Position numbers and translations under genes: made by a program
The notes under the pieces: generated by a model
Databases searched by the model: none
Seen by the model: only the letters and a program-made list of their open reading frames with translations
Told to the model about the DNA's origin: nothing
Assembly (NCBI RefSeq): GCF_015672735.1
Contig: NZ_JADABY010000069.1
Coordinates: 62,001-126,000, forward strand
Direction: 5' to 3'
From: Citrobacter sp. Res13-Sevr-PEB04-36
GTDB lineage: Bacteria > Pseudomonadota > Gammaproteobacteria > Enterobacterales > Enterobacteriaceae
DNA: 64,000 nt
Shown here: piece by piece, positions 8,149-18,284 of the stretch
Layout of the letters: each line of letters begins with the position of its first letter
Position numbering within the stretch: the first letter of the stretch is position 1

Positions 8149-9909
8149 TTAACCGCGCAATTCATGTGCCCGTCGGAAGCGGCCTTCATAATCAAAGACC
8201 TTTTCACGCACCTGCCAGTACTGACCTTTCATTCGCGCAACCACAAAATCGGGATGGCGTAACAGCGCCTGCTGAGCCAGGATGTCGGCGGCGGTTATCC
8301 AGCGTAAAGGGATACCGGGTGTTCGGGTGTGAGGTCTGATAAACAACTGCTCAAAGGCGGTGCGCTGAGCGGGGGTGTGCAAACGAAATCGTTCGCTGAC
8401 GTCGGCGCCGTCCTCGTCATAATAGGTAATTTTCAGCCATTCACCTTTGTCATCCTGACCATGATGCAGTGCCATGCCGCTGCATCGCAGTACCAGTGCA
8501 TCCTTGAGCCTAAGCGCCGCCTTCAGCATATCGTCCGGATCGACCAGCACGGTATCGCACGCCCGACAGCGGCGAGCGGCAATGTCATTTTCAGCATTGC
8601 ACTGTGGGCAGTTTTTAAAACGAAAGCGGAAGTCACATTGTTCACGGTGACCGTCATCATCTTCAAACCAACCCTGACAGCGACGGCCAAAGTGTTCGAT
8701 CAGCGTGCCATCGGCTGTGGTCTTACCCCAGAAGGTGTTAGCAAACCCGCAGGCGGGGCAGAATACCTGCACCGGAACGTTGTCGCTTTTCCCTTTCGGG
8801 GCACCGACTTCCGGGGCGTAAAGATCGTGAGGATTGCCCGCATAGTCGAGGATCAGACAATCTGTTTTTCCCGGCGCCAGGCGTAGCCCACGCCCGACAA
8901 TTTGTTGGTACAGGCTAACGGACTCGGTAGGGCGAAGGATTGCAATGAGATCGACATGCGGGGCATCAAACCCGGTAGTCAGTACGGATATGTTGACCAG
9001 ATAGCGAAAGCGTTGGGCTTTGAAATCCTCAATCAACACATCTCGCTCAGCGCCAGGTGTGTCGCCGGTGATAAGCGCAGCATCGTCTATGGGCAGCAGG
9101 CCAACAATCTCTTTCGCGTGCTCCACAGTGGCGGCAAATATCATGACGCCTTTACGCGTCTGGGCAAATTCGACAATCTGGCTGATGATATGCGGTGTTA
9201 TCCGCTGCTGTTTTTTCAGTTCATGGTTAAGGTCAGCTTCGCTGAACAACCCATTACTCTGTGCTTGCAGACGGCTGAAGTCATACTGGACGACCGGCAT
9301 GTCGAGGCGCTCCGGCGGCGTCAAGTAGCCGTGTTTAATCATGTAGCGCAGCGGCAGCTCATAAATGCAGTCGCGAAACAGCGCTTTTTCATCGCCGCGC
9401 ACCATGCCGTGATAATGAAAATGGTAAATCCAGCCTTTTCCGAGGCGAAAAGGCGTGGCGGTCAGTCCGAGCAGGCGTAGGTGGGGATTGACGTGGGTCA
9501 GGTGAGTGAGGATCTGCTGATACTGGCTCTCTTCGTCGTCACCAATGCGGTGGCATTCGTCGACGATCAGCAGGGAAAACTCCCCCTGAAAGGCCTCCAG
9601 ATTACGCGCTACCGACTGTACGCTACCAAAAACCACTTTGCCGTGGCTCTCTTTACGCTTCAGGCCGGCGGCAAAAATATCGGCCTCCAGTCCCAGCACA
9701 CAATATTTGGCGTGGTTCTGCGCGACCAGCTCCTTCACATGCGCCAGCACTAATACACGTCCGCGTGCCACGCGTGCCAGTTCGGCAATCACCAGACTTT
9801 TACCTGCCCCGGTTGGCAGGACGATGACTGCGGGCGTGCGGTGGTAGCGAAAATGGTTAAGCGTGGCATCCACGGCTTCTTTTTGGTAAGGGCGAAGTGT
9901 AAAAGTCAT
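8149..9909 (-). CDS. radD: RadD (YejH) superfamily 2 DNA helicase-like ATPase
   Basis: A 586-residue SF2 protein. The N-terminal half has Walker A PTGAGKS near residue 37, the Walker B DECH box and the SAT-like GLTATP. The second RecA domain carries a QIVGRGLR motif VI. The C-terminal third has Cys clusters (CPACGF, CPQCN, CRACD) that look like zinc ribbons. Same length as E. coli RadD, which supports double-strand-break repair and interacts with SSB. It is divergent from rsuA. Confidence 0.95.
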   Translation of the reverse strand: MTFTLRPYQKEAVDATLNHFRYHRTPAVIVLPTGAGKSLVIAELARVARGRVLVLAHVKELVAQNHAKYCVLGLEADIFAAGLKRKESHGKVVFGSVQSVARNLEAFQGEFSLLIVDECHRIGDDEESQYQQILTHLTHVNPHLRLLGLTATPFRLGKGWIYHFHYHGMVRGDEKALFRDCIYELPLRYMIKHGYLTPPERLDMPVVQYDFSRLQAQSNGLFSEADLNHELKKQQRITPHIISQIVEFAQTRKGVMIFAATVEHAKEIVGLLPIDDAALITGDTPGAERDVLIEDFKAQRFRYLVNISVLTTGFDAPHVDLIAILRPTESVSLYQQIVGRGLRLAPGKTDCLILDYAGNPHDLYAPEVGAPKGKSDNVPVQVFCPACGFANTFWGKTTADGTLIEHFGRRCQGWFEDDDGHREQCDFRFRFKNCPQCNAENDIAARRCRACDTVLVDPDDMLKAALRLKDALVLRCSGMALHHGQDDKGEWLKITYYDEDGADVSERFRLHTPAQRTAFEQLFIRPHTRTPGIPLRWITAADILAQQALLRHPDFVVARMKGQYWQVREKVFDYEGRFRRAHELRG

Positions 9910-10061
9910 GGTCTCACTAGGGTAAACAATAACAATGAATAGTATGCCACGAATCTTTTTCCCTTGAGGGAAGTTGTTAGCCCGCTATACTGAGCGGAAA
10001 ACGGCTCCACTTTTCGGGCATAACGCTCGATTTCCGTATTGTTACAGGCAAAATCACACTC

Positions 10062-10769
10062 ATGCGACTTGATAAATTTATCGCTCAGCAACTCGGCGTC
10101 AGCCGCGCTATTGCCGGGCGTGAAATCCGTGGTAACCGCGTTACCGTCGATGGCGAAATCGTCAGAAATAGCGCTTTTAAACTGCTGCCAGAACATGATG
10201 TCGAATACGACGGTAATTCACTGGCTCAGCAAAATGGCCCACGCTATTTTATGCTCAACAAGCCTCAGGGCTATGTGTGCTCCACGGAAGATCCGGATCA
10301 TCCGACGGTGCTCTATTTCCTTGATGAGCCTGTCGCACACAAACTGCATGCGGCAGGGCGTCTGGATATCGACACCACCGGGCTGGTATTGATGACCGAT
10401 GATGGTCAGTGGTCACACCGCATCACCTCGCCGCGCCACCATTGTGAGAAAACCTATCTGGTGACGCTGGAATCGCCGGTAGCGGAAGATACCGCTGAAC
10501 AGTTTACGCGTGGCGTGCAGTTGCATAACGAGAAAGACCTGACAAAACCGGCGGTATTAGAAGTGATTACGCCAACGCAGGTGCGTTTGACCATCAGCGA
10601 AGGTCGCTATCATCAGGTTAAGCGTATGTTTGCTGCCGTCGGCAACCATGTTGTGGAACTGCACCGTGAGCGAATCGGCGCCATCAAGCTGGATGACGAT
10701 CTTGCGCCCGGTGAGTACCGTCCCTTGACCGAAGAAGAAATTGCCAGCGTTAACTTAACCCCTCGTTAA
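10062..10769 (+). CDS. rsuA: 16S rRNA pseudouridine(516) synthase RsuA
   Basis: A 235-residue protein with an N-terminal S4 RNA-binding domain ([19 protein letters not shown]) followed by the RsuA/RluB pseudouridine synthase domain; the catalytic Asp is in [10 protein letters not shown]. It modifies U516 in helix 18 of 16S rRNA. The C-terminus is about four residues longer than I recall for E. coli. bcr follows after 15 bp and is probably co-transcribed. Confidence 0.96.
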   Translation: MRLDKFIAQQLGVSRAIAGREIRGNRVTVDGEIVRNSAFKLLPEHDVEYDGNSLAQQNGPRYFMLNKPQGYVCSTEDPDHPTVLYFLDEPVAHKLHAAGRLDIDTTGLVLMTDDGQWSHRITSPRHHCEKTYLVTLESPVAEDTAEQFTRGVQLHNEKDLTKPAVLEVITPTQVRLTISEGRYHQVKRMFAAVGNHVVELHRERIGAIKLDDDLAPGEYRPLTEEEIASVNLTPR

Positions 10770-10784
10770 TTTCAGGAGCTAAAT

Positions 10785-11975
10785 GTGACCACCCGGCAGA
10801 ACTCTTCAATTGCCATTGTTTTTATCCTTGGCTTGTTGGCCATGTTAATGCCGTTGTCGATTGATATGTATCTTCCGGCGCTGCCGGTGATCTCTGCTCA
10901 GTTTGGCGTACCTGCGGGCAGTGCGCAAATGACCCTCAGTACCTATATTCTGGGGTTTGCGGTGGGGCAGCTAATCTATGGCCCCATGGCTGATAGCATC
11001 GGGCGTAAGCCGGTGATTCTGGGGGGAACGCTGGTGTTTGCGGCGGCGGCAGTCGCCTGTGCGCTGGCGCAAACTATCGATCAATTGATTACGATGCGTT
11101 TCTTCCATGGCCTGGCAGCTGCGGCTGCAAGTGTGGTGATCAACGCCCTGATGCGCGATATTTATCCGAAGGAAGAGTTTTCACGCATGATGTCCTTCGT
11201 CATGCTGGTCACGACGATTGCGCCGCTGCTGGCGCCGATTATCGGGGGCTGGGTGCTGGTATGGTTTAGCTGGCACTATATCTTTTGGATCCTGGCCGTG
11301 GCGGCGATTCTGGCCTCGGTGATGATTTTCACTCTGATCAAAGAGACGTTGCCCGTAGAGCGACGCCAGCCGTTCCGGTTGCGTACTACAATGGGCAATT
11401 TCACCTCACTATTTCGCCATAAGCGCGTGTTGAGCTATATGCTGGCCAGCGGATTTAGCTTTGCTGGGATGTTCTCGTTCCTCAGCGCCGGTCCCTTTGT
11501 CTACATAGAGATCAACCATGTTTCACCGCAGAATTTTGGCTATTACTTTGCGCTGAACATTGTCTTCCTGTTTGTGATGACCATTATCAACAGCCGCTTT
11601 GTTCGGCGAGTTGGGGCATTGAATATGTTCCGCACCGGGCTGTGGATCCAGTTTGCAATGGCGGGCTGGATGGTATTTAGCGCGCTGTTTGGGTTGGGTT
11701 TCTGGGCGCTGGTTGTCGGCGTTGCGGCGTTTGTTGGATGCGTATCGATGGTGTCATCTAACGCGATGGCAGTGATCCTCGATGAGTTCCCGCATATGGC
11801 CGGCACGGCGTCATCACTGGCAGGAACCTTCCGTTTTGGTATTGGCGCCATTGTTGGCGCATTACTGTCTCTGGCAACCTTTAGCTCGGCCTGGCCGATG
11901 ATCTGGACGATTGCCTTTTGTGCATCCTGTTCAATTCTTTTCTATCTCTATGCCAGTCGTGCCAAAAAACGGTGA
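10785..11975 (+). CDS. bcr: Bcr/CflA multidrug efflux transporter
   Basis: A 396-residue MFS protein with 12 hydrophobic segments. It has the DHA1 motif [11 protein letters not shown] between segments 2 and 3 and [12 protein letters not shown] in segment 1. E. coli Bcr exports bicyclomycin, sulfonamides and some dipeptides or cysteine. It starts at GTG (10785), supported by CAGGAG about 9 bases upstream. Likely translated from the rsuA transcript. Confidence 0.95.
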   Translation: MTTRQNSSIAIVFILGLLAMLMPLSIDMYLPALPVISAQFGVPAGSAQMTLSTYILGFAVGQLIYGPMADSIGRKPVILGGTLVFAAAAVACALAQTIDQLITMRFFHGLAAAAASVVINALMRDIYPKEEFSRMMSFVMLVTTIAPLLAPIIGGWVLVWFSWHYIFWILAVAAILASVMIFTLIKETLPVERRQPFRLRTTMGNFTSLFRHKRVLSYMLASGFSFAGMFSFLSAGPFVYIEINHVSPQNFGYYFALNIVFLFVMTIINSRFVRRVGALNMFRTGLWIQFAMAGWMVFSALFGLGFWALVVGVAAFVGCVSMVSSNAMAVILDEFPHMAGTASSLAGTFRFGIGAIVGALLSLATFSSAWPMIWTIAFCASCSILFYLYASRAKKR

Positions 11976-12012
11976 TCTAATACACAACCTGGATGCCATT
12001 TGGCCTCCAGAG

Positions 12013-12026
12013 TTGATGTACATCAA
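12013..12026. promoter_or_regulatory. Perfect FNR box upstream of yejG
   Basis: TTGATGTACATCAA matches TTGAT-N4-ATCAA at every fixed base. TATGTT at 12052-12057 would be a -10 element for a start near 12061-12064, which places the box about 41.5 bp upstream: the class II activator position. This predicts anaerobic transcription towards yejG. Confidence 0.65.
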
Positions 12027-12210
12027 CCACAAATCCATCTATTTCCCTGGTTATGTTTATTTTATGTAAAATCAATTTATGTAAAAAGTCACATCATTGT
12101 AGTTAAAAAGGTTGAGTTAGATCGCAGAAACGCGTACATATAGCCCGGAAAACTGCCAGAACCGTTGAATAAATTTAAATACTGGGTTCGGAATGCGGCA
12201 TTAGGACAGG

Positions 12211-12226
12211 GTGTAAACGTTTACGA
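12211..12226. promoter_or_regulatory. LacI/GalR-family operator-like palindrome upstream of yejG
   Basis: GTGTAAACGTTTACGA has a perfect 12-bp palindrome GTAAACGTTTAC and agrees with the GalR/GalS consensus GTGKAANCGNTTMCAC at the first 14 positions. It lies 86-101 bp before yejG. PurR or another LacI-family member could also bind it. The rest of 11976-12311 is AT-rich without a gene. Confidence 0.4.
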
Positions 12227-12311
12227 ACTGTCTAAAGACGTATTGTCAATGATGTGTTAATATTGATGTAAAATAATTGTGAAGTAATTGTACTTCCAGG
12301 GAAAGAAAGTG

Positions 12312-12653
12312 ATGACATTACAACTCTCAATCGTTCATCGCCTGCCGCAGTGCTATCGTTGGTCGGTGGGTTTCGCAGGTTCAAAAGTTGAACCGATTCC
12401 GCAAAACGGTCAGAGCAATGAGAACAGCCTGGTGGCCCTCAAATTGCTAAGTCCGGACGGTGATAGTGCGTGGTCGGTGATGCATAAACTCAGTCAGGCG
12501 TTGAGCGACATTGAAGTCCCGTGTTCCGTGCTGGAATGCGAAGGGGAGCCATGTCTGTTTGTCAATCGTCAGGATGAATTTGCGGCGACCTGCAGACTGA
12601 AAAATTTCGGCGTAGCCATCGCAGAACCTTTTTCAAACAATAACCCATTTTGA
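12312..12653 (+). CDS. yejG: YejG, conserved protein of unknown function
   Basis: A 113-residue protein close to E. coli YejG ([11 protein letters not shown] at the start, [20 protein letters not shown] near the end). No known domain or catalytic motif, no signal peptide. The start at 12312 follows AGGGAAAG; an upstream in-frame TTG at 12288 is rejected. It is convergent with yejF. The upstream FNR box and palindrome suggest regulated expression. Confidence 0.93.
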   Translation: MTLQLSIVHRLPQCYRWSVGFAGSKVEPIPQNGQSNENSLVALKLLSPDGDSAWSVMHKLSQALSDIEVPCSVLECEGEPCLFVNRQDEFAATCRLKNFGVAIAEPFSNNNPF

Positions 12654-12654
12654 G

Positions 12655-12682
12655 CGTCAGCTTAGCGCGAGCAGCTGACGCG
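12655..12682. terminator. Stem-loop between convergent yejG and yejF
   Basis: GCGTCAGCT, 10-base loop, AGCTGACGC. It begins 1 bp after yejG and overlaps the last codons of yejF. No good T-run on either side. Confidence 0.4.
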
Positions 12683-14246
12683 TATAGGCCTGTTGTGGCG
12701 CGTTAAATACGTGCTCGCATTGCCCCTGTTCCACGACCTCTCCTTGCCGTAGCACAATAACCTGATGGCATAACGCGCGCACAACATGCAAATCGTGGCT
12801 GATGAAAATATAGGCCAGGCGATGTTTTTGTTGTAATGACTTAAGCAACGTCAGGATTTGCGCCTGGACGGTTCTGTCGAGTGACGACGTTGGTTCATCC
12901 AGAATGATCAGCGACGGTTTTAAAATCAGTGCTCTGGCAATCGCAATTCGTTGACGCTGACCACCGGAAAACTCCGCCGGGTAGCGATGCCGCGTGTCGC
13001 TATCCAGACCGACTTCGGTCATTACCGCTTTGACCTGTTCTTCGCGTTGTTCGGCAGATAGCACCGGCTGGTGAACGCGTAATCCCTCTTCAATAATCTG
13101 TAACACGCTCAGTCGTGGGTTTAGAGATGAGTTAGGGTCCTGAAAGACAACCTGAATGCGGTGGCGTATTGGCAGCAGCTGGCGACGATTTAAGCTATGC
13201 AGTGCCTGACCGTCGAACATAATGCGGCCTTTTGAGGCGATGAGCCTCAGCAGTGCCAGACCGGTGGTACTTTTTCCCGATCCTGATTCGCCGACCAGCC
13301 CCAGCGTTTCTCCCGGTTTTAACGTAAAGCTGACGTTGTTGACCACCACGTTATGGTCCACCACGCGCTTAAGCAGCCCTTTACGGATAGGAAAAGCGAC
13401 ATGAAGCTGTTCCACTTCCAGCAAGGGCGTTTGTCCGGTGGGCAAAGGCACCGGATCGCCGGTAGGCTCACTGTTGAGTAATTTCTGCGTGTAGGGATGG
13501 GCGGGGGCTGAAAGCAATAGCCCGGCGAGATTTTGCTCAACGCACTGACCGTTTTGCATCACCGCAACGGTGTCAGCTAACTTTTTCACGATACTGAGAT
13601 TATGGGTGATGAACAACAGGCCCATATTCAGCTCGCGCTGAAGTTCACGCAGCAGCTGCAGGATCTGCGCCTGCACGGAAACGTCCAGTGCAGTGGTGGG
13701 TTCGTCGGCAATCAGCAGTTCAGGTCGAGTGAGCAGTGCCATGGCGATCATCACGCGCTGACGCTCACCGCCGGAAAGTTGGTGTGGGTAATCCGCCAGG
13801 CGTTTGGCTGCATGACGGATCCCGACGCGATCCAGACAGGTCAGGATCTCCGCCCGCGCGGCTTCCCGACGCATCCCCCGGTGCAGCGACAGTACCTCAT
13901 AGAGCTGTTTTTCCAGGTTGTGCAGCGGGTTTAGCGACACCATCGGTTCCTGGAAAATCATGGCTATTTTGTTGCCCCGCACGCCGCGTAGCGTTTGCTC
14001 GCTGGCGTGGAGTAATGATTCACCGTGAAAGCGGATATCACCGGCAAGATAGACCGCAGGAGGCGTGGGGAGCAAACGTAAAATCGAGAGTGCGGTGACA
14101 CTTTTACCTGAGCCGGACTCGCCCACCAGCGCCAGTGTTTGCCCGGCGTCGACGTGCAAAGAAATCGAATTTACTACAGTGCGCACGGTTCCCTGCTGAC
14201 GAAAACCGACCGATAAATTGTCAATGGCTAACAGAGGTTGCGTCAT
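12657..14246 (-). CDS. yejF: YejF, peptide ABC transporter ATP-binding protein (fused duplicate)
   Basis: A 529-residue protein with two ABC ATPase domains in tandem. Each has Walker A GESGSGKS, signature (LSGGERQR in the first, FSGGQRQR in the second) and Walker B ([16 protein letters not shown]). Last gene of yejABEF, it powers uptake of oligopeptides; in E. coli the system imports microcin C. The start at 14246 ([15 protein letters not shown]) is 1 bp after the yejE stop; an upstream ATG in yejE is less likely. Confidence 0.96.
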   Translation of the reverse strand: MTQPLLAIDNLSVGFRQQGTVRTVVNSISLHVDAGQTLALVGESGSGKSVTALSILRLLPTPPAVYLAGDIRFHGESLLHASEQTLRGVRGNKIAMIFQEPMVSLNPLHNLEKQLYEVLSLHRGMRREAARAEILTCLDRVGIRHAAKRLADYPHQLSGGERQRVMIAMALLTRPELLIADEPTTALDVSVQAQILQLLRELQRELNMGLLFITHNLSIVKKLADTVAVMQNGQCVEQNLAGLLLSAPAHPYTQKLLNSEPTGDPVPLPTGQTPLLEVEQLHVAFPIRKGLLKRVVDHNVVVNNVSFTLKPGETLGLVGESGSGKSTTGLALLRLIASKGRIMFDGQALHSLNRRQLLPIRHRIQVVFQDPNSSLNPRLSVLQIIEEGLRVHQPVLSAEQREEQVKAVMTEVGLDSDTRHRYPAEFSGGQRQRIAIARALILKPSLIILDEPTSSLDRTVQAQILTLLKSLQQKHRLAYIFISHDLHVVRALCHQVIVLRQGEVVEQGQCEHVFNAPQQAYTRQLLALS

Positions 14247-14247
14247 T

Positions 14248-15273
14248 TTATACCGCCTTGTTGGGGTCAAACGCGTCTCGTACCGCTTCACCAATAAAGA
14301 TCAGCAGTGATAACAACAGGGCTACCGACACGAAGGCGGTGATCCCAAGCCATGGTGCCTGTAAGTTGTTTTTACCCTGCAATAGCAGTTCTCCCAGAGA
14401 CGGGGAGCCGAGAGGTAAGCCGAACCCCAGAAAATCCAGTGAGGTAAGCGTGGTAATTGAACTACATAAAATAAACGGCAAGAAGGTCAGGGTGGCGACC
14501 ATCGCATTTGGCAGCATGTGGCGCAGGATAATGCTACGGTCGCTCACACCGAGTGCCTGTGCGGCACGGATATAATCAAAGTTTCGCGTGCGTAAAAACT
14601 CCGCTCGCACTACGCCAACCAGGCTCATCCAGCCAAACACGACCGTAATTGCCAATAGCCACCAGAAGTTGGGTTGGACGACGCTGGAGAGCAGGATTAT
14701 TAAAAATAGCGTCGGCATCCCGGACCAGACTTCAATGAAACGTTGCCCCCACAGGTCCACCTTTCCGCCGTAATAGCCCTGCAGCGCACCGGCCAGCACA
14801 CCCATGACGCTTGAGCATAGGGTTAACATCAAACCAAACAGGATGGAAATGCGGGTCCCGTAGAGGATGCGCGCCAGCACGTCGCCACCATTGGCATCGG
14901 TGCCCAGCCAGTTTTGTGCGGACGGCGGGGAAGGGAAGGGCGTGTTGGTCGCAAAGTTAATGCTGGTCGCACCAAAGCGCACTGGCGCCCACAGGATCCA
15001 CCCCTGGCTCTCCAGACGCTGTTGCAGCCATGGATCCTGATAATCTGCTTTGGTGGCTAACGGGCCGCCGAAGTCGCTTTCACTGTAGTTTTTGACCAGT
15101 GGAAAGTACCAACTGCCGTCATAGCGCACCAGCAGCGGTTTATCATTGGCAATCAGCTCAGAACACAGGCTTAAGCCGAACAGCAGCAGAAAAATCCACA
15201 GCGACCAGTAACCTCGGCGATTATGGCGAAAACGCGCCCAGCGGGCCTGATTGACGGGGCTTAAGCGCGACAT
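14248..15273 (-). CDS. yejE: YejE, peptide ABC transporter permease
   Basis: A 341-residue inner-membrane permease of the DppC/OppC type, with about six membrane segments and the EAA-type coupling loop around EFLRTRNFDYIRAAQALGVS. It has the same length as E. coli YejE. Start overlaps the yejB stop by one base, showing translational coupling. Confidence 0.96.
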   Translation of the reverse strand: MSRLSPVNQARWARFRHNRRGYWSLWIFLLLFGLSLCSELIANDKPLLVRYDGSWYFPLVKNYSESDFGGPLATKADYQDPWLQQRLESQGWILWAPVRFGATSINFATNTPFPSPPSAQNWLGTDANGGDVLARILYGTRISILFGLMLTLCSSVMGVLAGALQGYYGGKVDLWGQRFIEVWSGMPTLFLIILLSSVVQPNFWWLLAITVVFGWMSLVGVVRAEFLRTRNFDYIRAAQALGVSDRSIILRHMLPNAMVATLTFLPFILCSSITTLTSLDFLGFGLPLGSPSLGELLLQGKNNLQAPWLGITAFVSVALLLSLLIFIGEAVRDAFDPNKAV

Positions 15274-16367
15274 TAGCGTCCCTCGAAATCAATACGCGGA
15301 TCGACCAGCGTATAGCTAATATCACTGAGGATATTGAGCAGCAGACCGATCAGCGTGAAGATATAAAGCGTGCCAAACATCACCGGATAGTCGCGTGACA
15401 CGGTTGATTCATAGCCCAGCAATCCCAGCCCGTTCAGTGAGAACATCACTTCAATCAGCAGTGAGCCGGTGAAAAACATACTGATGAAGGTGGCCGGGAA
15501 ACCGGCTATCACCAGCAGCATGGCGTTGCGAAAGACGTGTTTGCGCAGAATATTTTTCTCGCTAACGCCTTTGGCTCGCGCAGTAACGACATATTGTTTG
15601 CGAACTTCATCCAGAAAGGAGTTTTTGGTTAGCATCGTCAGCGCGGCAAACCCGCCAACCACCGTTGCCAGCACTGGCAGGGTAATATGCCATAGATAAT
15701 CGGTGATTTTCTGATACCAGGGCAGGGCGTCAAAATTGGCGGAAACCAGACCGCGTAGTGGGAACAGGTCGTAATAACTGCCTCCGGCAAAGAAGACGAT
15801 TAATAAAATGGCAAACAGGAAGGCGGGGATGGCATAGCCGATGATAATAAATGCGCTGCTCCACACGTCAAAGCGGCTGCCGTTGTACACCGCTTTACGG
15901 ATGCCGAGTGGGATCGACACCAGATAGATGATGAGCGTGCTCCATAATCCCAGCGTGACGGAGACGGGCAGGCTGTCTTTGATTAACGTGAGGACCGAGG
16001 CACTGCGAAACAGGCTGTCGCCAAAGTCGAAGCGGATATAGTCCCAGAGCATCTTGAAATAGCGTTCGTGAATCGGCTTATCGAATCCGTAACGGCGGGT
16101 GATTTCAGCAATCACTTCTGGATCCAGGCCGCGGCCACCGCGATAATTACTGTCGCTGATATTCCCGACGCCGGTCTGTGCATGGCTGGCTCGAACGCCT
16201 TCACTGCCTGCACCCGGCAGCGCGCCGCTTTGTCCGAACTCAATGGCGGCGACGGCCTGCTCGACCGGGCCGCCTGGGGCAATCTGTACGATAAAAAAGT
16301 TGATGGTAATGATGGCCCACAGCGTCGGGATCACCAGCAGCAGTCGTCGAATCAGATATGCGCCCAT
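15273..16367 (-). CDS. yejB: YejB, peptide ABC transporter permease
   Basis: A 364-residue DppB/OppB-type permease ([20 protein letters not shown]) with six predicted membrane segments and a coupling loop [21 protein letters not shown] long periplasmic insert (residues about 35-100) follows the first segment, as in E. coli YejB. It abuts yejA directly. Confidence 0.96.
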   Translation of the reverse strand: MGAYLIRRLLLVIPTLWAIITINFFIVQIAPGGPVEQAVAAIEFGQSGALPGAGSEGVRASHAQTGVGNISDSNYRGGRGLDPEVIAEITRRYGFDKPIHERYFKMLWDYIRFDFGDSLFRSASVLTLIKDSLPVSVTLGLWSTLIIYLVSIPLGIRKAVYNGSRFDVWSSAFIIIGYAIPAFLFAILLIVFFAGGSYYDLFPLRGLVSANFDALPWYQKITDYLWHITLPVLATVVGGFAALTMLTKNSFLDEVRKQYVVTARAKGVSEKNILRKHVFRNAMLLVIAGFPATFISMFFTGSLLIEVMFSLNGLGLLGYESTVSRDYPVMFGTLYIFTLIGLLLNILSDISYTLVDPRIDFEGR

Positions 16368-18182
16368 TTATTCTCCCTGTCGTTTGGCAGCGGGAAGTTT
16401 GGCCGCTTTGTTGACGTCATACCACCAGTTGTCTACGCCGATGGTATAAATCGGGCGAACGGCAGGCTGCGAAAATTTATCCCACCATGCCAGCCGATCT
16501 TCGGCCATAAACCACATCGGCAACATGTAATAATTCCAGGTCAATACCCTGTCCAGCGCCCGTCCCAGCGGGATAAGTTTTGCTTTATTGCCTTGTGCCG
16601 TAACGATCTGGCTAATCAGTTTATCAATGACCGGGTTTTGCACACCGGGGGCGTTATAGCTGGAATCAATGTACTCTGAAGCCCATAGAATTTGCAGATC
16701 CGAGCTTGGCCATGGCATCGCGCGATACAGCCTTGGCATCATGTCATAATCACGACTGCGCAGGCGGTTAGTGATTTGCGAGTTATCGACCTGGCGGATG
16801 TTCATCGTAATACCCAGTCGCTGCAAATTGTGCTGGAAGGGCAATACCCACTGGCTGTTACTGCCCGCCGGAAGTAACAGTTCAAAGGTCAGCGGTTTGC
16901 CACTGATGCTGTTGACCCGCTGCTGCCCCTTCAATATCCATCCCGCCTTGTCCAGTAGCGCACTGGCCTTCAGCAGGTTTTCACGATCGTAACCGTCGCC
17001 ATTTGACTTCGGCGGTTGATAGATTTGGCTGAAGACCTCGGGAGGCAACTCTTTTTTCATCGGTGCGAGTAACACCAGTTCATCCGCGTCGGGGTAATTT
17101 TTGGCGGCATACTCGGTATTCTGGAAATAGCTGCTCGTCCGGCTCCAGGCATTATAAAACAACGCCTTATTCATCCATTCAAAATCAAAGGCCAACGTGA
17201 TCGCCTCACGTACACGCCGATCAGTGAATACCGGACGCTGGATGTTAAACGCGAGCCAGCGAGTATCCTGCGCCGATTCATTTTTTTGTTCGGCTTTGAC
17301 GATGTAATGTTTTGCGAAGTTCTTGCCGGTATAGCGCGTTGCCCAGTTTTTGGCATCGTTCTCAAGACGCAGGTCAAATGCTCCGGCCTTAAATGCTTCA
17401 AAGGCCACGTTGTCATCAAGGTAATAGTCGTAGCGGATGGTATCAAAGTTCCAGCGTCCACGATTAACCGGCAGGTTAGCGGCCCAGTAATCTTTGACCC
17501 GCGAGTAGACGATATATTGTCCCATCTTCCACTGGGTGATGCGGTATGGTCCGCTGGCGAGTGGAGGAGAGGATAGCGGATCGCTGAGTTTGTGATCCTT
17601 CCAGTATTTCTCTGGCATCACCGGTAATGAAAACAGGCTAAGCATGTCTTCTTTGCCCGGTTTGGCTAACTCAATACGTACGGTTAGCGGGGCGATCGCT
17701 TTAACGGTGGTCCCTTTGTATACCAGACGGAACTGCGGCACGCCTTCGGTCATAAATTTGTGGAAGGTAAAGGCAACGTCGCGGGCGGTGATCGGCGACC
17801 CATCGTGAAAACGTGCCCGCGGGTTAATGGCGATTTCGACCCATGAATAATCGTCAGCGTAGCGTGCTCTGTCGGCGATGAGCGGGTAGTAGCTGCCTGG
17901 TTCATCGTCGGAGGTGGTAAACAGCGCATCGTAAAGCGATTCGGTGCGTGCTCCGGGGTTGCCACGCATTGAATAGCGGTTGAAATTGTCGAAGGTGCCG
18001 ATGGATGAGAGCGTGATCTGCCCCCCTTTCGGGGCTGCGGGATTCACATAATCGAAGTGCGTAAAATTGAATGCGTACTTGGGTTCGCCCAGAACGGAAA
18101 ATGCATAGCTTTCTTTGATGGACTGAGCCTGAGCGCTAAAACCGATAACGGCGAAAAACAGCAGCATTACGCGAGCGATCAT
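16368..18182 (-). CDS. yejA: YejA, periplasmic peptide-binding protein
   Basis: A 604-residue SBP family 5 protein with a signal peptide ending near AQAQS. It has the typical opening GEPKYAFNFTHFDYVNP..APKGGQI. It captures oligopeptides, and microcin C in E. coli, for YejBEF. The start at 18182 (MIARVMLLFF) gives E. coli length; GGAAACC upstream is a weak Shine-Dalgarno. First gene of the four-gene operon. Confidence 0.95.
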   Translation of the reverse strand: MIARVMLLFFAVIGFSAQAQSIKESYAFSVLGEPKYAFNFTHFDYVNPAAPKGGQITLSSIGTFDNFNRYSMRGNPGARTESLYDALFTTSDDEPGSYYPLIADRARYADDYSWVEIAINPRARFHDGSPITARDVAFTFHKFMTEGVPQFRLVYKGTTVKAIAPLTVRIELAKPGKEDMLSLFSLPVMPEKYWKDHKLSDPLSSPPLASGPYRITQWKMGQYIVYSRVKDYWAANLPVNRGRWNFDTIRYDYYLDDNVAFEAFKAGAFDLRLENDAKNWATRYTGKNFAKHYIVKAEQKNESAQDTRWLAFNIQRPVFTDRRVREAITLAFDFEWMNKALFYNAWSRTSSYFQNTEYAAKNYPDADELVLLAPMKKELPPEVFSQIYQPPKSNGDGYDRENLLKASALLDKAGWILKGQQRVNSISGKPLTFELLLPAGSNSQWVLPFQHNLQRLGITMNIRQVDNSQITNRLRSRDYDMMPRLYRAMPWPSSDLQILWASEYIDSSYNAPGVQNPVIDKLISQIVTAQGNKAKLIPLGRALDRVLTWNYYMLPMWFMAEDRLAWWDKFSQPAVRPIYTIGVDNWWYDVNKAAKLPAAKRQGE

Positions 18183-18284
18183 ATACAAGTGGTTTCCTTT
18201 TCTTGTCACTAGCCGACGGACATCATGTCCGAGTCCTCAAAGGGGGCCTGCGAGTATAACGGATAGACGCATCGTACAGTGCGA

